Shown here one piece after another: positions 12,440 to 24,239 of a stretch of DNA of 64,000 nucleotides. A program made the translations under genes and the position numbers. The stretch spans positions 619,806,476 to 619,870,475 of the forward strand of contig NC_081408.1 in assembly GCF_030272615.1 (NCBI RefSeq), written 5' to 3'. Under the pieces are notes generated by a model. The model was not told the origin of the DNA, searched no databases, and saw only the letters and a list, made by a program, of their open reading frames with translations. Within the stretch, counting starts at the first letter, position 1; each line of letters opens with the position of its first letter. Origin of the DNA: Cryptomeria japonica. Lineage: Eukaryota; Streptophyta; Pinopsida; Cupressales; Cupressaceae.

Positions 12440-13990
12440 TTTCTCCTTCTTTGCATTCTATATTATTAACTGATTCTAGTGAACTAAAAGAATATGAAGA
12501 AGCAATGCAGGTGGATGCCAAACAACAGTGGGAGATAGGCATGAAAGAGGAGATGGACTCCTTGATGAAAAATAAGACTTGGGACTTAGTCCCTTTACCT
12601 ACAAAAAAAAGAGCCAATCCTAACAAATGGGTTTATCGGCTGAAGGAGGAGGAAGGAGGTCAGAAAAGATATAAGGCCAGACTTGTGGTAAAAGGTTTTG
12701 CATAGAAAAAGGGTATAGATTATGATGAAATATTTTCTCCAGTTGTAAAAATGACTTCAATTAGAACTGTACTTAGTCTTGTGGCTGCAGATGATTTACA
12801 TCTTGAACAATTAGATGTCAAAACAAATTTTTTCCATGGAGATTTGGAGGAGGAAATTTACATGTTGCAACCACAGGGATATGAGGTCAAAGGTAAAGAG
12901 AACTTGGTGTGCAGGTTGAAGAAAAGTTTGTATGGCCTAAAGCAAGCACCCTGACAATGGTATTTTAAATTTTATAGTTTCATGGCTGAACACGGTTATC
13001 ATAGATGTCATTCTGATCATTGTGTATATTTTAAGAGATTGGATAATGGCAGTTATATTATCCTATTGCTTTATATTGATGACATGCTTGTTGTTGGGTC
13101 TAACATGCAACATATAAATGATCTTAAATAGAAATTAGCCAAGTATTTGCTATGAAGGATTTGGGTGTAGCTAAGAAAATTCTCGGTATAAGGATTACAC
13201 AGGATAGGAAATATAGAACCTTGAATTTGTACCAAAGTGAGTATATAAAGAAGGTGTTGAAAAGATTTAACATGCAGGATGCAAAAGTAGACAGTACACC
13301 TTTGGCTACTCATTTCAAATTGACTAAGGAGATGTGCCCAAAGGCATAGAAAGAGGTAAATAAAATGTCTAACATCGTGTATTTATCAGTTGTTGGCAGT
13401 CTGATGTATGCAATGGTATGCACAAGGCCAGATATTGCACATGCAGTGGGAGTTGTGAGCAGGTTTATGAGTAATCCGGGCATGGAACATTGGAATGTTG
13501 TGAAATGGATTCTTCAGTATTTCAAAGGAACTACTATGAAGGCATTATGTTTCAAAGGATCTAATGCTGCTCTGAGTGGATTTGTTGACTCTGATCTGGC
13601 AGGTGATATTGATTCACGGAGGAGTACAATAGGGTATGTTTTTACTATAGGGGGAACTACAGTCAGTTGGATTTCTAGGATACAAAAGGTTGTTGCACTT
13701 TCAACCACTGAAGCTGAGTATGTTGTTGCTACATAAGCCAGCAAGGAGATGATTTGGTTACAATGTTTTTTGGAGGAATTGGGTCAGACACAGGAGGATC
13801 GCCCATTGTATACTGATAGCTAGAGTGTCATTCATCTTGCAAAGAACTCTACTTTTCATTCAAGGACAAAGCACATTTAGCTCAGGTACCACTTCATCTA
13901 GACAATTTTGGAGGAGGGTCAGTTACGGCTTGAGAAGATTCACACAAGTGAGAATCCTGTCGATATGTTCATGAAGGTAGTTCCACAGGA
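12440..13990 (+). pseudogene. Copia B reverse transcriptase and RNase H
   Basis: The RT begins with KNKTWDLVPLP and NKWVYRLKEEEGG, followed by [30 protein letters not shown] and SLYGLKQAP. The catalytic motif reads LLLYIDDMLVVGSN (about 13068-13110). RNase H follows with TRPDIAHAVGVVSRFMS, SGFVDSDLAGDIDSRRST and ALSTTEAEYVVAT, then a degraded end at about 13990. There is a stop in GLKQAP-stop-QWY and a frame change between 12954 and 13152. It would copy the element RNA into DNA if intact. Confidence 0.92.
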
Positions 13991-14156
13991 GTAGCTGATT
14001 TCTACATCAGTTTCTGTTGGTCTTCTTGATTGATAATTGTGGAATTTATACGAGTCAAGTCCAAGTGTTTTATCCAGTGGACGTTGCAAGTACAGTGGTG
14101 TTGTCTAGTATCAGTCTCCAAGTGGAAGATTGTTTGGTGTGGATCCTAATCAGTCT

Positions 14157-14169
14157 CCAAGTGGGAGAT
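14157..14169 (+). other. Copia B polypurine tract
   Basis: CCAAGTGGGAGAT directly precedes the 3' LTR. Two more CAGTCTCCAAGTGG-type copies lie at about 14112 and 14151, so the tract region is locally repeated. Confidence 0.8.
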
Positions 14170-14529
14170 TGTTGATATGTGGCGACTAATCAGTAAAGTA
14201 TTGTACACTCAGCATTTATCCTCACCATTTTTTTGTTGATGAAAATTGACATTGTAATAAAACCCTAAAAAGGCCGACTTTGTTTGTTTCCCTAAAAATG
14301 CATGTTATAAGCGGCTGGGATGCTTAAGGCATTGTAAGGTTGATGTACTATTTGTGTTGGATAATAAGAAAGATTGGATGGCTGTGTATGGTGGACGTAA
14401 CCCATTCTTGGTGAACCACGTTAAATCTCTGTGTTATTTGTGTCATGTTTTATTTCTTTATCTTTTCTATTTAAATCTGCATATAATTGTTAGTTCATAT
14501 TTGCTTCGGATCTGCTTGAAACCCTAACA
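14170..14529 (+). repeat. Copia B 3' LTR (360 bp)
   Basis: Same length and ends as the 5' copy. It ends CCCTAACA and is followed by TCCAT, the variant target duplication. Confidence 0.95.
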
Positions 14530-14819
14530 TCCATAAGTCATAAATCATCCATAGATTATAAAACAAATGAAAGTACCATATATATGAATCAAAATAGAAT
14601 GTGTATCATATATCATTAGTGTCTCAAATGTATGTCAAAAATAAATGTACAAATGTCTACATATGTACATCATCTGTTGTATCTAATCAAAGAATATAGT
14701 ACATACAATATACAAATGAATGATGATCACCTCACATGCTCATAAAGTTGCATGGGGTGCCACAACAAATAGAATGAATCTAATATACATCTCTATCTAG
14801 TACATCAAAAAGAATGCAT
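14530..14819. other. AT-rich spacer, no gene seen
   Basis: It continues the CAT-rich repeat that lies left of copia B for the first 70 bp. After that it is AT-rich sequence with no recognisable motif. Confidence 0.5.
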
Positions 14820-16740
14820 CTCCGCCTCATCTGCATCGAGCCTCTCAAAATTCTCTAGGATGATTGGGTTGGATCCTATCCTTGTCCCTATCCCTGGGAT
14901 CCTTGTGCGGACTCCGATATTGACCTTGTGCTACCCTTTGTACAGATCCTCCTACTCAATCCACTTGTACTATGGTTGCATCTCCCTATCCTTGTCCCCC
15001 CACTGGACCCTCTATTAGGTAAGGAACTAGCTTCCCTAGCTCTCAAAGGTGCAACCAACTGCTCCCTCCAGTCCGTTGGTACTTCACACTTGTACTGAGC
15101 CCTGTGCCACCCTCCTTGATGAGATAAGGCCTCTATCTATGCCATCTATCACTCTAACATCCTGACTAACATCTCTAATCCTCCTTTGTTGCCCCCTTCC
15201 TATCTCCTAGCCTCATCCCTCTCATGTTGGTATCTGGCCCTATCTCATATGTCCTCCACCATGCATGTTCCACGACATCCCTAGATGCTAGTGTTGCATC
15301 CCTCTCTTGGAGGAGCCTATCCCTCTATGCCTACAGTTGTTCCCTAGTGCCCTATGCTGCATCTCTCTCTACATAGGCTATCTCTCCGCAGTGACCTCCT
15401 AGAACCCATGCTCTGCTTTGGTCACTACCTCCTCGATAGATCAAATTTGTGCTGCTAGATTTGGAGGCATTATTGATCCTTCTCCCCTCTGCTCTTTCCT
15501 ATCCCTCCTAGTGGGTATCAATCTCAATGATGTCCTACCTCAGCCCTTTGTCTCCTCCTATCCTGGAGTAGACCCATGTACTAGTGAGTACCTCCATGGC
15601 CTCTTCTCGGTCCCCTCCCTCTACACAATCTTCTCCCTCCACTCTCTCCTTTCCTCCCTCCCCTCTCCCATGTCCCTATCTCCTTGTCGCACATCAAGAC
15701 CTCATCTAGGTCACTACCTCTACCACCCTCTATGTTGACCATCAAGTTGGTTGATACTGTCCAACCCTCCATATTCTAGCTCAGATCTTTACCCTCCTAA
15801 CATTGAGGGGTGCCAATCTTGCCCTACCAATTGGTTGAGGTCTAACCTCTTCCCACCAAGCCTCATAAGTTACTGCCACCCCTAAGTCTACAGGTCTGCC
15901 TCGTGGATCCCAGTGTACTGGAGCTAACTGGGTCCATGCATCAATGATGTGTGCCCTATCGTATAGTGAGGGTCCAAACTCAACTATCCTCTCATAAGTC
16001 ACTTGTCAAAATTTGTGTGGTGCCTCAGGTACTCCTGTACCTAACCAAACTATTTTTGTACCCTATCTAGATGGTACATCTTGATCACATACTCCCATCA
16101 CCCAATGATATATCCTGTAGTGGTCATATATGGGATGTTCCTCAAATCCTCAGGCTATGTTGCGATCACCATATATGGTCTCCAGGTGACCTCCTCTATT
16201 GTCAACCTATCAAAGGTCACTCTCTAGTGATTAGTCATCTATGACCTCATATCTAGGCCCACCACCCCAACTAAATACTATGGGTTGCACTGGATCCCTA
16301 TACTATTTGCCAACTAGTCGTGTGACAATAATGTGCTCCCATGACCATACCTATAATAGTGTCATGAATCTGAAGCTATGACTAGGATGGTAGACTATGT
16401 CATGGATTTCTTTGTATGGCTTTGCTAATACCAAGCTACCCCTTGCCATAGGTCATTTATCATCAACCACCTCTATCAAGACCAGGATCATAGCATTTAC
16501 AACTAATTTTCCTCCACAATCAAGTAATATATATCTGTTGACCAAGCTGCACATAAAGAAATAAATCCTCCTAGTAGGTGGTGCATGTGCTAGTGCCTGC
16601 TCTAGTGATAATTGTCCATGGTGTAGAGGAACATCTACACCCACCAGTAGTCTCACAACCTCTACCTGATCAACTCTCTTGGCAATGTCCCAAGCTCCTT
16701 GTATCAACAGTCTTTAGATCTGATACATGTCCTCTCACTA
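14820..16740 (-). pseudogene. Plant mobile domain (PMD) protein, decayed
   Basis: On the - strand, fragments in consistent order match the transposon-derived plant mobile domain (aminotransferase-like, PF10536). From the N-terminal side: YILLDCGGKLVVNAMILVLI and SFRFMTLLQVWSWEHI-like sequence (one position is a stop); VTWRPYMVIATQPEDL (about 16150-16200); an I-G-W-W-E-like line ending MYHLDRVQKQFGQVQE (one position is a stop); and VTYEAWWEEVRPQPIGR (about 15820-15870). Cores such as WxPY and HLDRVxxQFG are hallmarks of the family. A basic, coiled-coil-like C-terminus with RDxxxR repeats runs towards 14820. The longest open pieces are 16453-16707 and 15781-16002. It probably belonged to a MULE- or gypsy-type element, but no pol or ends are visible. 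Confidence 0.65.
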
Positions 16741-16774
16741 GTACATTTGGAGTGGTTTTTTGACAAGCATTTCC

Positions 16775-17040
16775 GACAAGCTATCGGATTTCTTTTGCTT
16801 TGTCTGATTAATTTGTTTTTTTTCAAAAAATGCCCCGTGCTCATTGGAATTACGACATGGTAAAATTTCACATCGAAATTCAGACTAAAAACCTGATGAA
16901 CATTTCTGATCAGCTATGGGATTTCTTTTGCTTTGTCAGATTAATTTTTTTTAAGTATACCCCATGTTCATCGAACTTTGGACGTCTTGAAATTTCACCT
17001 CGGCATTTCGAGGAATACGGATTTTACCTGCTGATTGACA
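16775..17040. repeat. 133-bp direct repeat, two divergent copies
   Basis: GACAAGCTATCGGATTTC at 16775 recurs as GATCAGCTATGGGATTTC at 16908, each followed by TTTTGCTTTGTC and GATTAAT, and later by AATTTCACxTCG. Related sequence (TATTTCACATCGAAATTT) appears again after copia A near 24139, so copia A inserted into this repeat field. No gene is seen from 16741 to 17313. Confidence 0.75.
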
Positions 17041-17313
17041 TATGTTGGCTCAATGATTTTCATAGCCTCTTGATTTCTTCTAACTCATTGGGATAACATA
17101 AGTCGATGACCTCTCTTCCTGCTAGTCTCATCGACCATCTGGATAGCTTAAAATGTGTTCAGGAGATGGGCATGATTTCCCCAATGTCTTTTCTCTAGGC
17201 GTAGCTCCTCCCAGTATGTTATGTCTCCTCAGCATAAGCTTTTAACCTATATTGTCTTAACCTTTTCCGATGTGTTTTACTTTTGCCAGTGTCCATCGGG
17301 AAAAGTCTTACCG

Positions 17314-18359
17314 TGTTGGTATTATGGATGTGTTGCATTAGTTTTTTCATTTATGTCAACACTTATCCTTCTGTAGATCTATGGTTATGTTGAACTGGCA
17401 CATTCTGTTCACCGGCGAGGTCAGTGACTTATGCACACACCGGTATATGCTCACCGACAGGTTATATGGCTCATCGGCACTGATGATGACTTGTTATCAT
17501 CTGGTGATCACTTGATTATGTCGAACACATGCTTTGGATACTTGGTTTGGTATTTTGTTTATTGGTCTAATCAAGTTGACATATTTGTTGTTACCAATAG
17601 ATTAGTCTAGGTTATGGACCAGTATGCATTATCTATTCCATATCAGCAGGACACGTTATAGAGATGATTTATTGATTGGATATTGTTGTAAATGTATTGA
17701 AACAACATGATGCATCACATCTAGACTTATTTGTAATTGATTTAATTATAATATTCTTAGTGAGATGACCTACACATTTGGTCTTAGGTTTGGTATATAT
17801 GTAAGATCTCATTTTTGAGATGACAGATATGATAGGATATGGTTATGCTATGGTATTGTAATATGGTATGTGCGAATATTGAAGATCATATGAGAAGACC
17901 ATAAAGAAGGTTCAAGGAAGGTTTGAAGGTGTTTATCAAAGCTTAATCGGTATTGAATCCAGCATTGGAGATGCTATTTTGATCAGTACATTATTCTAAG
18001 ATTTAACCATCCTACTGTAGTCATTGTGACTCCCATTTGAGTAGTGTGCTCTAGGCGGTTGGCCTTTCTACATGTTCATACCCCATTTGTATACACATAC
18101 TATCTGTAGTTGTATGATCTGATTGTGGGTAAGGTTTCCCACTATGGGTTTTCCCCTTACAGGGTTTCCATGTCAAAATCTTTGTGTTATGTGTTATGTG
18201 TTGTGGATGTTGCTTCTCTTTCTGTTTCATGCATTAAGTTTCACTGATATTGATATTGATATTGATATTAAGTATTAAGTTTGATTAAGTTATAATTGGG
18301 TTGAAATTCATTGATAACTAATTCAACCCCCCTCTTGGTTGTCCTTTCAATTCCTAACA
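17314..18359 (+). repeat. Copia A 5' LTR (1,046 bp)
   Basis: It starts TGTTGGTATTATGGATGTG and ends TTCAATTCCTAACA. Near the 3' end are GGTTTTCCCCTTACAGGG and TTTCCATGTC, then the AACCCCCCTCTTGG terminal signature. A TTGATA simple repeat occurs at about 18247-18270. Confidence 0.95.
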
Positions 18360-18361
18360 AT

Positions 18362-18373
18362 TGGTATCAAAGC
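18362..18373 (+). other. Copia A primer-binding site
   Basis: TGGTATCAAAGC follows the 5' LTR by two bases and matches the iMet-type site with one G-to-A change. Confidence 0.9.
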
Positions 18374-18416
18374 TAAGTTCTCTTTTTGCAGAAGCCTAAC
18401 AGCTTGAGGGGATCCT

Positions 18417-19305
18417 ATGACAACTAACATTTTCAGGAAGGAGAGTTTGAAACTTGAGGGAACTAACTATGGTATATGGAAGATGAGAATGCAGACACAT
18501 CTGAATTGCATTGGAAGAGATATATGGGAAGTTACAAAGAATGGCTATGTTGGTCCTAATTAGAATTAACCTAATCCACCGACATTGGGTAAAGATTAGG
18601 AGAATGATTGCAAAGCAAGAGAAGCACTTTTGAATGCATTATCAGATCAGAAAATCATGAGATTATCAGATCGATGCACTACTAAAGCTATTTGAAAAAA
18701 TTGGAAACATTGAATGAAGGAGACACCACTGTCAAAATTGCAAAACTGGAATGTTATCAGGTCAGGTATGAAAATTTGAAAATGGAAGAAGATGAAAGAG
18801 ATTCTTCTTTTATGGAAGAAGATGAAATTGTTTTAGGAATACAATGTTGTGGAGGATCCTTAAGTGAAGATGAAATTATTTCTAAAATTTTTAAGAGCTT
18901 TGCCACCGGTATACAAAATGAAATTAATTGCTAATGAATTGAGAATAATGCCTAATACATCAATTTCTAGAGATACCTTGGTTGGAAAACTTTCAGGATT
19001 TGAGATTGAGGAATTTGCTCTTGTTGCTACAATTAAGATAGATATAGCCTTCAAAGAATCATCATCTGCAGCATCATTATCATCATCCGACAAATCTGAT
19101 TTGAAAGCACTATATGCAAAAGAACTTGAAGATATCAAGAGGGAAAATGAAGAACTAGAAGAACTTGAAGCACTATTTGTAAGGAAAATACCTAAAGGTC
19201 CAGTTGGAAGTAAGTATGAAGGTAAAGCACCATTTAAATGTTTTAACTGCAATAAAGTTGGTCATATAGCATCTAGATGTCCTGATAGACATGGAAGATT
19301 GAGAT
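18417..19305 (+). pseudogene. Copia A gag
   Basis: It starts MTTNIFRKESLKLEGTNYG, the standard copia gag opening, 44 bp after the primer site. Stops occur from codon 40 on, and the frame shifts near 18690. The capsid part carries TLNEGDTTVKIAKLECYQ and LGIQCCGGSLSEDEII. The knuckle CFNCNKVGHIASRC (about 19240-19281) is intact: CX2CX4HX4C. Copia C has the same protein at 49824-50618. The protein would form the virus-like particle. Confidence 0.9.
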
Positions 19306-19499
19306 AGGAAGCTAAAATAACATATAAGCCTAACCCTAAATATCAGAGATACAGATTTAAGAAGAACAAAGATAAATCTTGTTACTATGCTGATGAAGGA
19401 GTTATAGATGATTCTGATGAAGAACCAATAGACAATGGATGGGCTTTTGTTGCAATAAAAGAAGATCAACCAACACCTACTGTTCCATTGGTAGAGCGG

Positions 19500-20790
19500 A
19501 CCCTGGTAGCTTAAATTGAAGAAAAAGATGAATGGATCATTGATAGTGAATGTTTACATCATATGATTGGTGATAAGAGTAATTTTTATCTTTTTAGGAA
19601 TATAATGGAGGTCTAGTAAGATTTGGCGATGATAAAGCTTGTTTAATCAAAGGAAAAGGAACTATATCTTTGGATGGTAAGCATAATACTGACAATGTTT
19701 ATTATGTTGAAGGTTTGAAGCATAATCTTTTGAGTGTTGGTCAATTAGTTGAAAAGGGATTTCAGTTGCAGTTCAAGAATGGTAAATGCAAAATCATGAA
19801 CAAAAATGGATTCGAGATTGCAACCGGTAATTAAACTAAAGGTAATATCTTTCATTTGAATAACAGTGATAGGACATGTTTGATTGCACATATTGATGAA
19901 AGTTGGTTATGGAATAAGAGACTTTGTCATGTAAATTTTTATTGCATTGTAAATATTAGTTCAACTAATGTAGTAAGGGATTTACCTAAGATTGTAAAAC
20001 CTCATAATCTGGTATGTAAGGAATGTCAAATGGGAAAGAAAGTTAGAAAAACCTTTAAGAGTATTTTTGAGAAATCCAATAATGTTCTTAATTTAATTCA
20101 TACTGACTTGTGTGGTCCGGCAAGAACAGGAAGTCTACAGGGAGATAGATATTTTATGCTAATTATTGATGATTATTCTAGAATGTGTTGGGTTACCTTT
20201 CTCAAGGAGAAATCAGAGGCTTTTGGAAAATTCAAGTTATTCAAGGAAATGGTAGAGAATGAAACTGGTAAGAAAATCAAATGCTTGAGATCTGATCAAG
20301 GAGGATAATTTACATCTAAGGAATTTAATACATTATGTGAAGTTAATGGAATCCCAAAAGACAACTATCAGCACCACAAACACCTCAGCAGAATGGAATT
20401 ATGGAAAGGAAGAACAAAACTATTCTGGAAGTAGCTAGAAGCATGATATTGGAAACAAATCTACCTCATGTGTACTGGAAAGAAGCAGTAAATACAGTGG
20501 TTTACACTTTCAACAGAGTTCACATCAAAGGTGAAACTGGTAAGACCCCTTATGAACTATGGTTTGGTAATACTCCTACTCTTAAATACTTGAGAATATT
20601 TGGAAACAAATGTTATATTAGGAGAGATGAGTATGTTGGTAGTTTTGATCCTAGAAGTGGTGCAGGATTATTTCTTGGTTATTCATCTAAGAGAAAGGCA
20701 TATAGATATTTTAATAAAAGATTGCAGAAGATCATTGAGAGTGCTAATGTGAAGATAAATGGACACTATAGAGGAAATTCAAGGTCTATA
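19500..20790 (+). pseudogene. Copia A protease and integrase
   Basis: The protease region reads EWIIDSECLHHMIGDKSN, where the catalytic DSG has become DSE. GKGTISLDGKHNTDN and GLKHNLLSVGQLVEKG follow. The pre-integrase line has WLWNKRLCHVNF and VCKECQMGKK (zinc ligands). The integrase core has LIHTDLCGPAR (first Asp), LIIDDYSRMCWVTF, LRSDQGG (second Asp) and a MERKNKTILEVARSM line that normally holds the Glu-containing motif. Stops and frame changes occur near 20308 and 20400. Confidence 0.9.
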
Positions 20791-21040
20791 GATTCTGAAC
20801 TGGTAGTTGAGATGATCATAAATGAGCCAATAGAGAGTGTACTGGTACAGAATGTGGATCCAGTCACACTAGCATCATCAGAGAATTCTACAGTGACTGA
20901 AGAACAACAACATGTGAATAAACCCAGGTATGTAAGACTGAATCACTCAGAAAATCAAATATTTGGGAATAAGTATCAAGGTGTTATGACAAGAGGAAGA
21001 ATGAAAATGAAGAGGTATGTTTAATTTCCCAAATTGAACT

Positions 21041-22558
21041 AGCATCTGTTATTGAAGTATGTCAAGATGAACATTGGATAAAAGCAATGGAAGATGAATA
21101 AGAACAAATTGAAAAGAACAATACATGGACATTAGTTCCCTGACCTAAAGACAAAAATGTAATTGGAACTAAATGGGTATTTTGAATGAAGATGGTAAGG
21201 TAATCAGGAACAAAGCAAGATTAGTTTGTAAAGGTTATTCACAGAAGGAGGGAATTGATTATAATGAAACCTTTGTACTGGTAGCTAGAATTGAGGCAAA
21301 TAGATTATTTCTTGCATTTCCAGCTCATAAGAACTATAAAGTATATCAGATGGATGTAAAATATACATTTCTGAATGGTGATCTTGAAGAGGAATTTTAC
21401 ATTGAACAACCTGATGGATTTTCATTGACAAATGATAAAGATATGGTTTGCAGACTAAGGAAAGATTTGTATGGATTGAAGCAAGCTCCTAGAGCTTGGT
21501 ATGCTAGGTTGAAGAAATATCTTTTGAAGCTTGGTTACACTAAAGATAATATTCACAACAACTTATATTTTAAAGTTACTAATGATGAAATCTTGGTTAT
21601 TGATATCTTTGTTGATGATATCATTTTTGGAGGAGAAGATAGATTGTGTAAGGACTTTGCTAATAAGATGCAGGAAGAATTTGAAATGTCTATGATTTGG
21701 GAGATAAAATTCTTTTTATGATTGCAGATTTCACAAATTGATAGAGGTATATTCATATGTCAAATAAAATACTTGAAGGAACTATTGAATAAATTGGGTA
21801 TGGCAAAATCTAAACCAGTAAGTACCTATGACTACAACTGATAAATTGATATTGAAGGATGATTTGACTCCTATTAATCCGACAACATACAAATCTATGA
21901 TTGGAGGTTTACTATATTTGACACAAACAAGACCAGATATAATGAATCCAGTATGTATTGTTTCAATATTTCAGAGTAATCCTAAAGAAAATCATGAATC
22001 AACAGTAAAAACAATTTTATGGCATCTACAAGGCACAACAAATATTGGTTTATGGTACCCTAAAGATGAAATTTTTAATTTATGTGCATACACCGATGCA
22101 AATTGGGTAGGAGATGTAGATGATAGAAAGAGTACCACTAGCGGAGCATCTTTCTTGGTAGCAGATTGATTTCATGGATAAGCAAGAAGCAAAGTTGTAC
22201 ATCATTATCAACAGAAGAATCAGAATATGTTGCAGTAGCAACTAATTGTACTCAGGTATTATGAATTAAGAAAATGTTGAAGGACATAAAGGTAAAATGC
22301 AAAGAACCAATAATCATTTATTATTATAATTCAAAATCAATTGATATATCAAAGAATCCAGTATTTCAATCTAATACTAAGCATGTTTCTATCAAATATA
22401 ACTTTCTGAAAGAGAATGTTGAAGCAAAAGAAGTAAGATTGGTTTATGTGAATACTAAAGAGCAGATTGAAGATATCTTTACAAAGCCTTTGCCTAAGGA
22501 AACCTTTGAATATCTCAGAGAGAAGCTTGGGGTAATACCCTCATCGGTAGAGATTTAG
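21041..22558 (+). pseudogene. Copia A reverse transcriptase and RNase H
   Basis: RT motifs in order: [53 protein letters not shown], and the catalytic line [10 protein letters not shown] (FVDD in place of the common YVDD). RNase H shows GGLLYLTQTRPDIMNPVC, AYTDANWVGDVDDRKSTTSG, a weakened ALST line, and the end TKEQIEDIFTKPLPKETF with REKLGVIPS. There are frameshifts near 21720 and 22170. It is clearly the same family as copias C and D and the fragment at 1-390. Confidence 0.92.
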
Positions 22559-22909
22559 ATGATTGAAGATTGACATCAAACTGACAGGAACTAACAGAGG
22601 AATCTTTTTCCGGCTTTGATGGAGGAGAGCTACTTCTCAGGGGGAGTATTTGGTTGTATGTTTTGGTATTTATTCTTAATTGCTTTGGCATTTGATGTCA
22701 AAGAAGGAGAGATATCTATGGAAAAAAATTATTCTTTTGGAGAGATTATTCACTGAGGGAGAGATATATACTCTCCTCATTTTGATTTTGATTTCTAGTA
22801 TTGATCTATTTTGGAGATTGTTGGTTTTTGGTTTTTGGTTTTTGGCATTCTGTTTTGGCACTTAGATGTTTTTCCATCTAGTGTTGCCATCAATGCCAAA
22901 GGGGGAGAT
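22559..22909 (+). other. Copia A 3' noncoding region with repeated polypurine tracts
   Basis: No ORF continues past the pol stop. A first tract, GGGGGAG, lies at 22640. The tract used for plus-strand priming is AAAGGGGGAGAT at 22898-22909, directly before the LTR. Multiple tracts are a Sirevirus trait. Confidence 0.8.
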
Positions 22910-23981
22910 TGTTGGTATTATGGATGTGTTGCATTAGTTTTGTCATTGATGTCAACACTTATCCTTCTAGAGATCTATGGTAATGTTGAGCTGACATATT
23001 GTGTTCATCGGCAAGGTCAGTGACTTATGCACAATCACCGGTATATGCTCACCGATAGGTTATATGGTTCACAAGCACTGATGATGACTTGTTATCATCT
23101 GGAGATCACTTTATTATGTTGAAGACATGGTTTGGATACTTGGTTTGGTATTTTGGTTATTGGTCTATTCGGGTTGACATATTTGTTGTTACCAACCGAT
23201 TGGTCTTGGTTATGGACTGGTATGCATTATCTATTCCAGATCAACATGACACATTATAGAGATGATTTATTGATTGGATATTGTTGTAAATGTATTGAGT
23301 CGACATGATGCATTACATCTAGACTTATTTGTAATTAATTTAATTGTAATATTCTTAGTGAGCCGACCTACACATTTGGTCTTAGGTTTGGTATATATGT
23401 AAGATCTCATTTGTGATATGATAGATACAATAGGATATGGTTATGGTATGGTATTGTAATATGGTATGTGTGAATATTGAAGATCATATGAGCAGACCAT
23501 AGAGAAGGTTCAAGGAAGGTTTGTAGGTGTTTATCAAAGCTTAACCGATATTGAATCCACCATTGGAGATGCTATTTTGAGAAGTACATTATTCTAGGAT
23601 TTAACCATCCTACTGTAGTCATTGCGACTCCCATTTGAGAAGTGTGTTCTAGGTAGTTGGCCTTTCTGCATGTGCAGACCCCATTTGTATACACATACCA
23701 TCTGCAGTAGTATCATCTGATTGTGGGTAAGGTTTCCCATCATGGTTTTTCCCCTTACAGGGTTTCCACGTCAAAATATCTATGTTATGTGGTGTGGATG
23801 TTGTTTCTCTTTCTATTTCATGCATTAAGTTTCACCGGTGTTGATATTAACTTCTAATCTATTTACCGACATTAAGTTTGGTTTACTAATATTAAGTATT
23901 AAGTTTGATTAAGTTATAATTGGGTTGAAATTGATTGACAACTAATTCACCCCCCTCTCAGTTGTCCTTCCATTCCTAACA
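22910..23981 (+). repeat. Copia A 3' LTR (1,072 bp)
   Basis: Same ends as the 5' LTR. It carries an extra TTACCGACATTAAG-containing segment near 23862 that accounts for most of the length difference. Followed by TACTG. Confidence 0.95.
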
Positions 23982-24239
23982 TACTGATAGCATCATCGGC
24001 TATTTGCATTATAAGATTTCTCCATTGCCGCTAGTGTGAATTATGATGAGGGACTTCATCGATGTATTATATCTCGATCACATGCTTCTAGTTGTATTAC
24101 CATCGGGTTGAATTTTACCAATAGTGCAGATTTCGTATTTCACATCGAAATTTTGATGAACATATGGTATTGAAAAAAAAAACTAATTATGTGTCATCAT
24201 TATATGCTAGCTCAAGGTGAAAAAATTAGGAGGAAGAAA
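23982..24239. other. Spacer, no gene seen
   Basis: It continues the repeat field found left of copia A (ATTTCACATCGAAATTT near 24139). Nothing else is recognisable. Confidence 0.5.

Larger units (their letters stand above)
9690..14529 (+). mobile_element. Complete copia element B (Tnt1/Tork-like), 4,840 bp
   Basis: Two 360-bp LTRs, both TGTTGATATG...CCCTAACA, flank one gag-pol region with primer site and polypurine tract in the right places. The flanks are CCCAT (9685-9689) and TCCAT (14530-14534), a 5-bp target duplication with one change. I count about 20 differences between the LTRs (about 5.6%), mostly transitions, so the insertion is not recent. The single polyprotein frame is interrupted by many stops and at least two frameshifts, so the element is not autonomous. 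The LWHxRLGHMSEKG-type pre-integrase motif and short LTRs point to the Tork/Tnt1 lineage. Confidence 0.95.
17314..23981 (+). mobile_element. Complete copia element A (Sirevirus-like), 6,668 bp
   Basis: LTRs of 1,046 and 1,072 bp, both TGTTGGTATTATGGATG...CCTAACA, flank gag and pol on the + strand. The flanks are TACCG (17309-17313) and TACTG (23982-23986), a 5-bp duplication with one change. The LTRs differ by roughly a tenth by eye, so the insertion is old. The polyprotein is broken by many stops and frameshifts. Long LTRs, repeated polypurine tracts (22640 and 22898) and the RNase H end are Sirevirus-like, but I cannot settle the lineage without a tree. Confidence 0.95.

Noticed and set aside
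14900-15740. Pro/Ser/Leu-rich + strand frame (15418-15738)
   Set aside because: It is the antisense of the basic C-terminal part of the PMD pseudogene, in CT-rich DNA that opens several frames.
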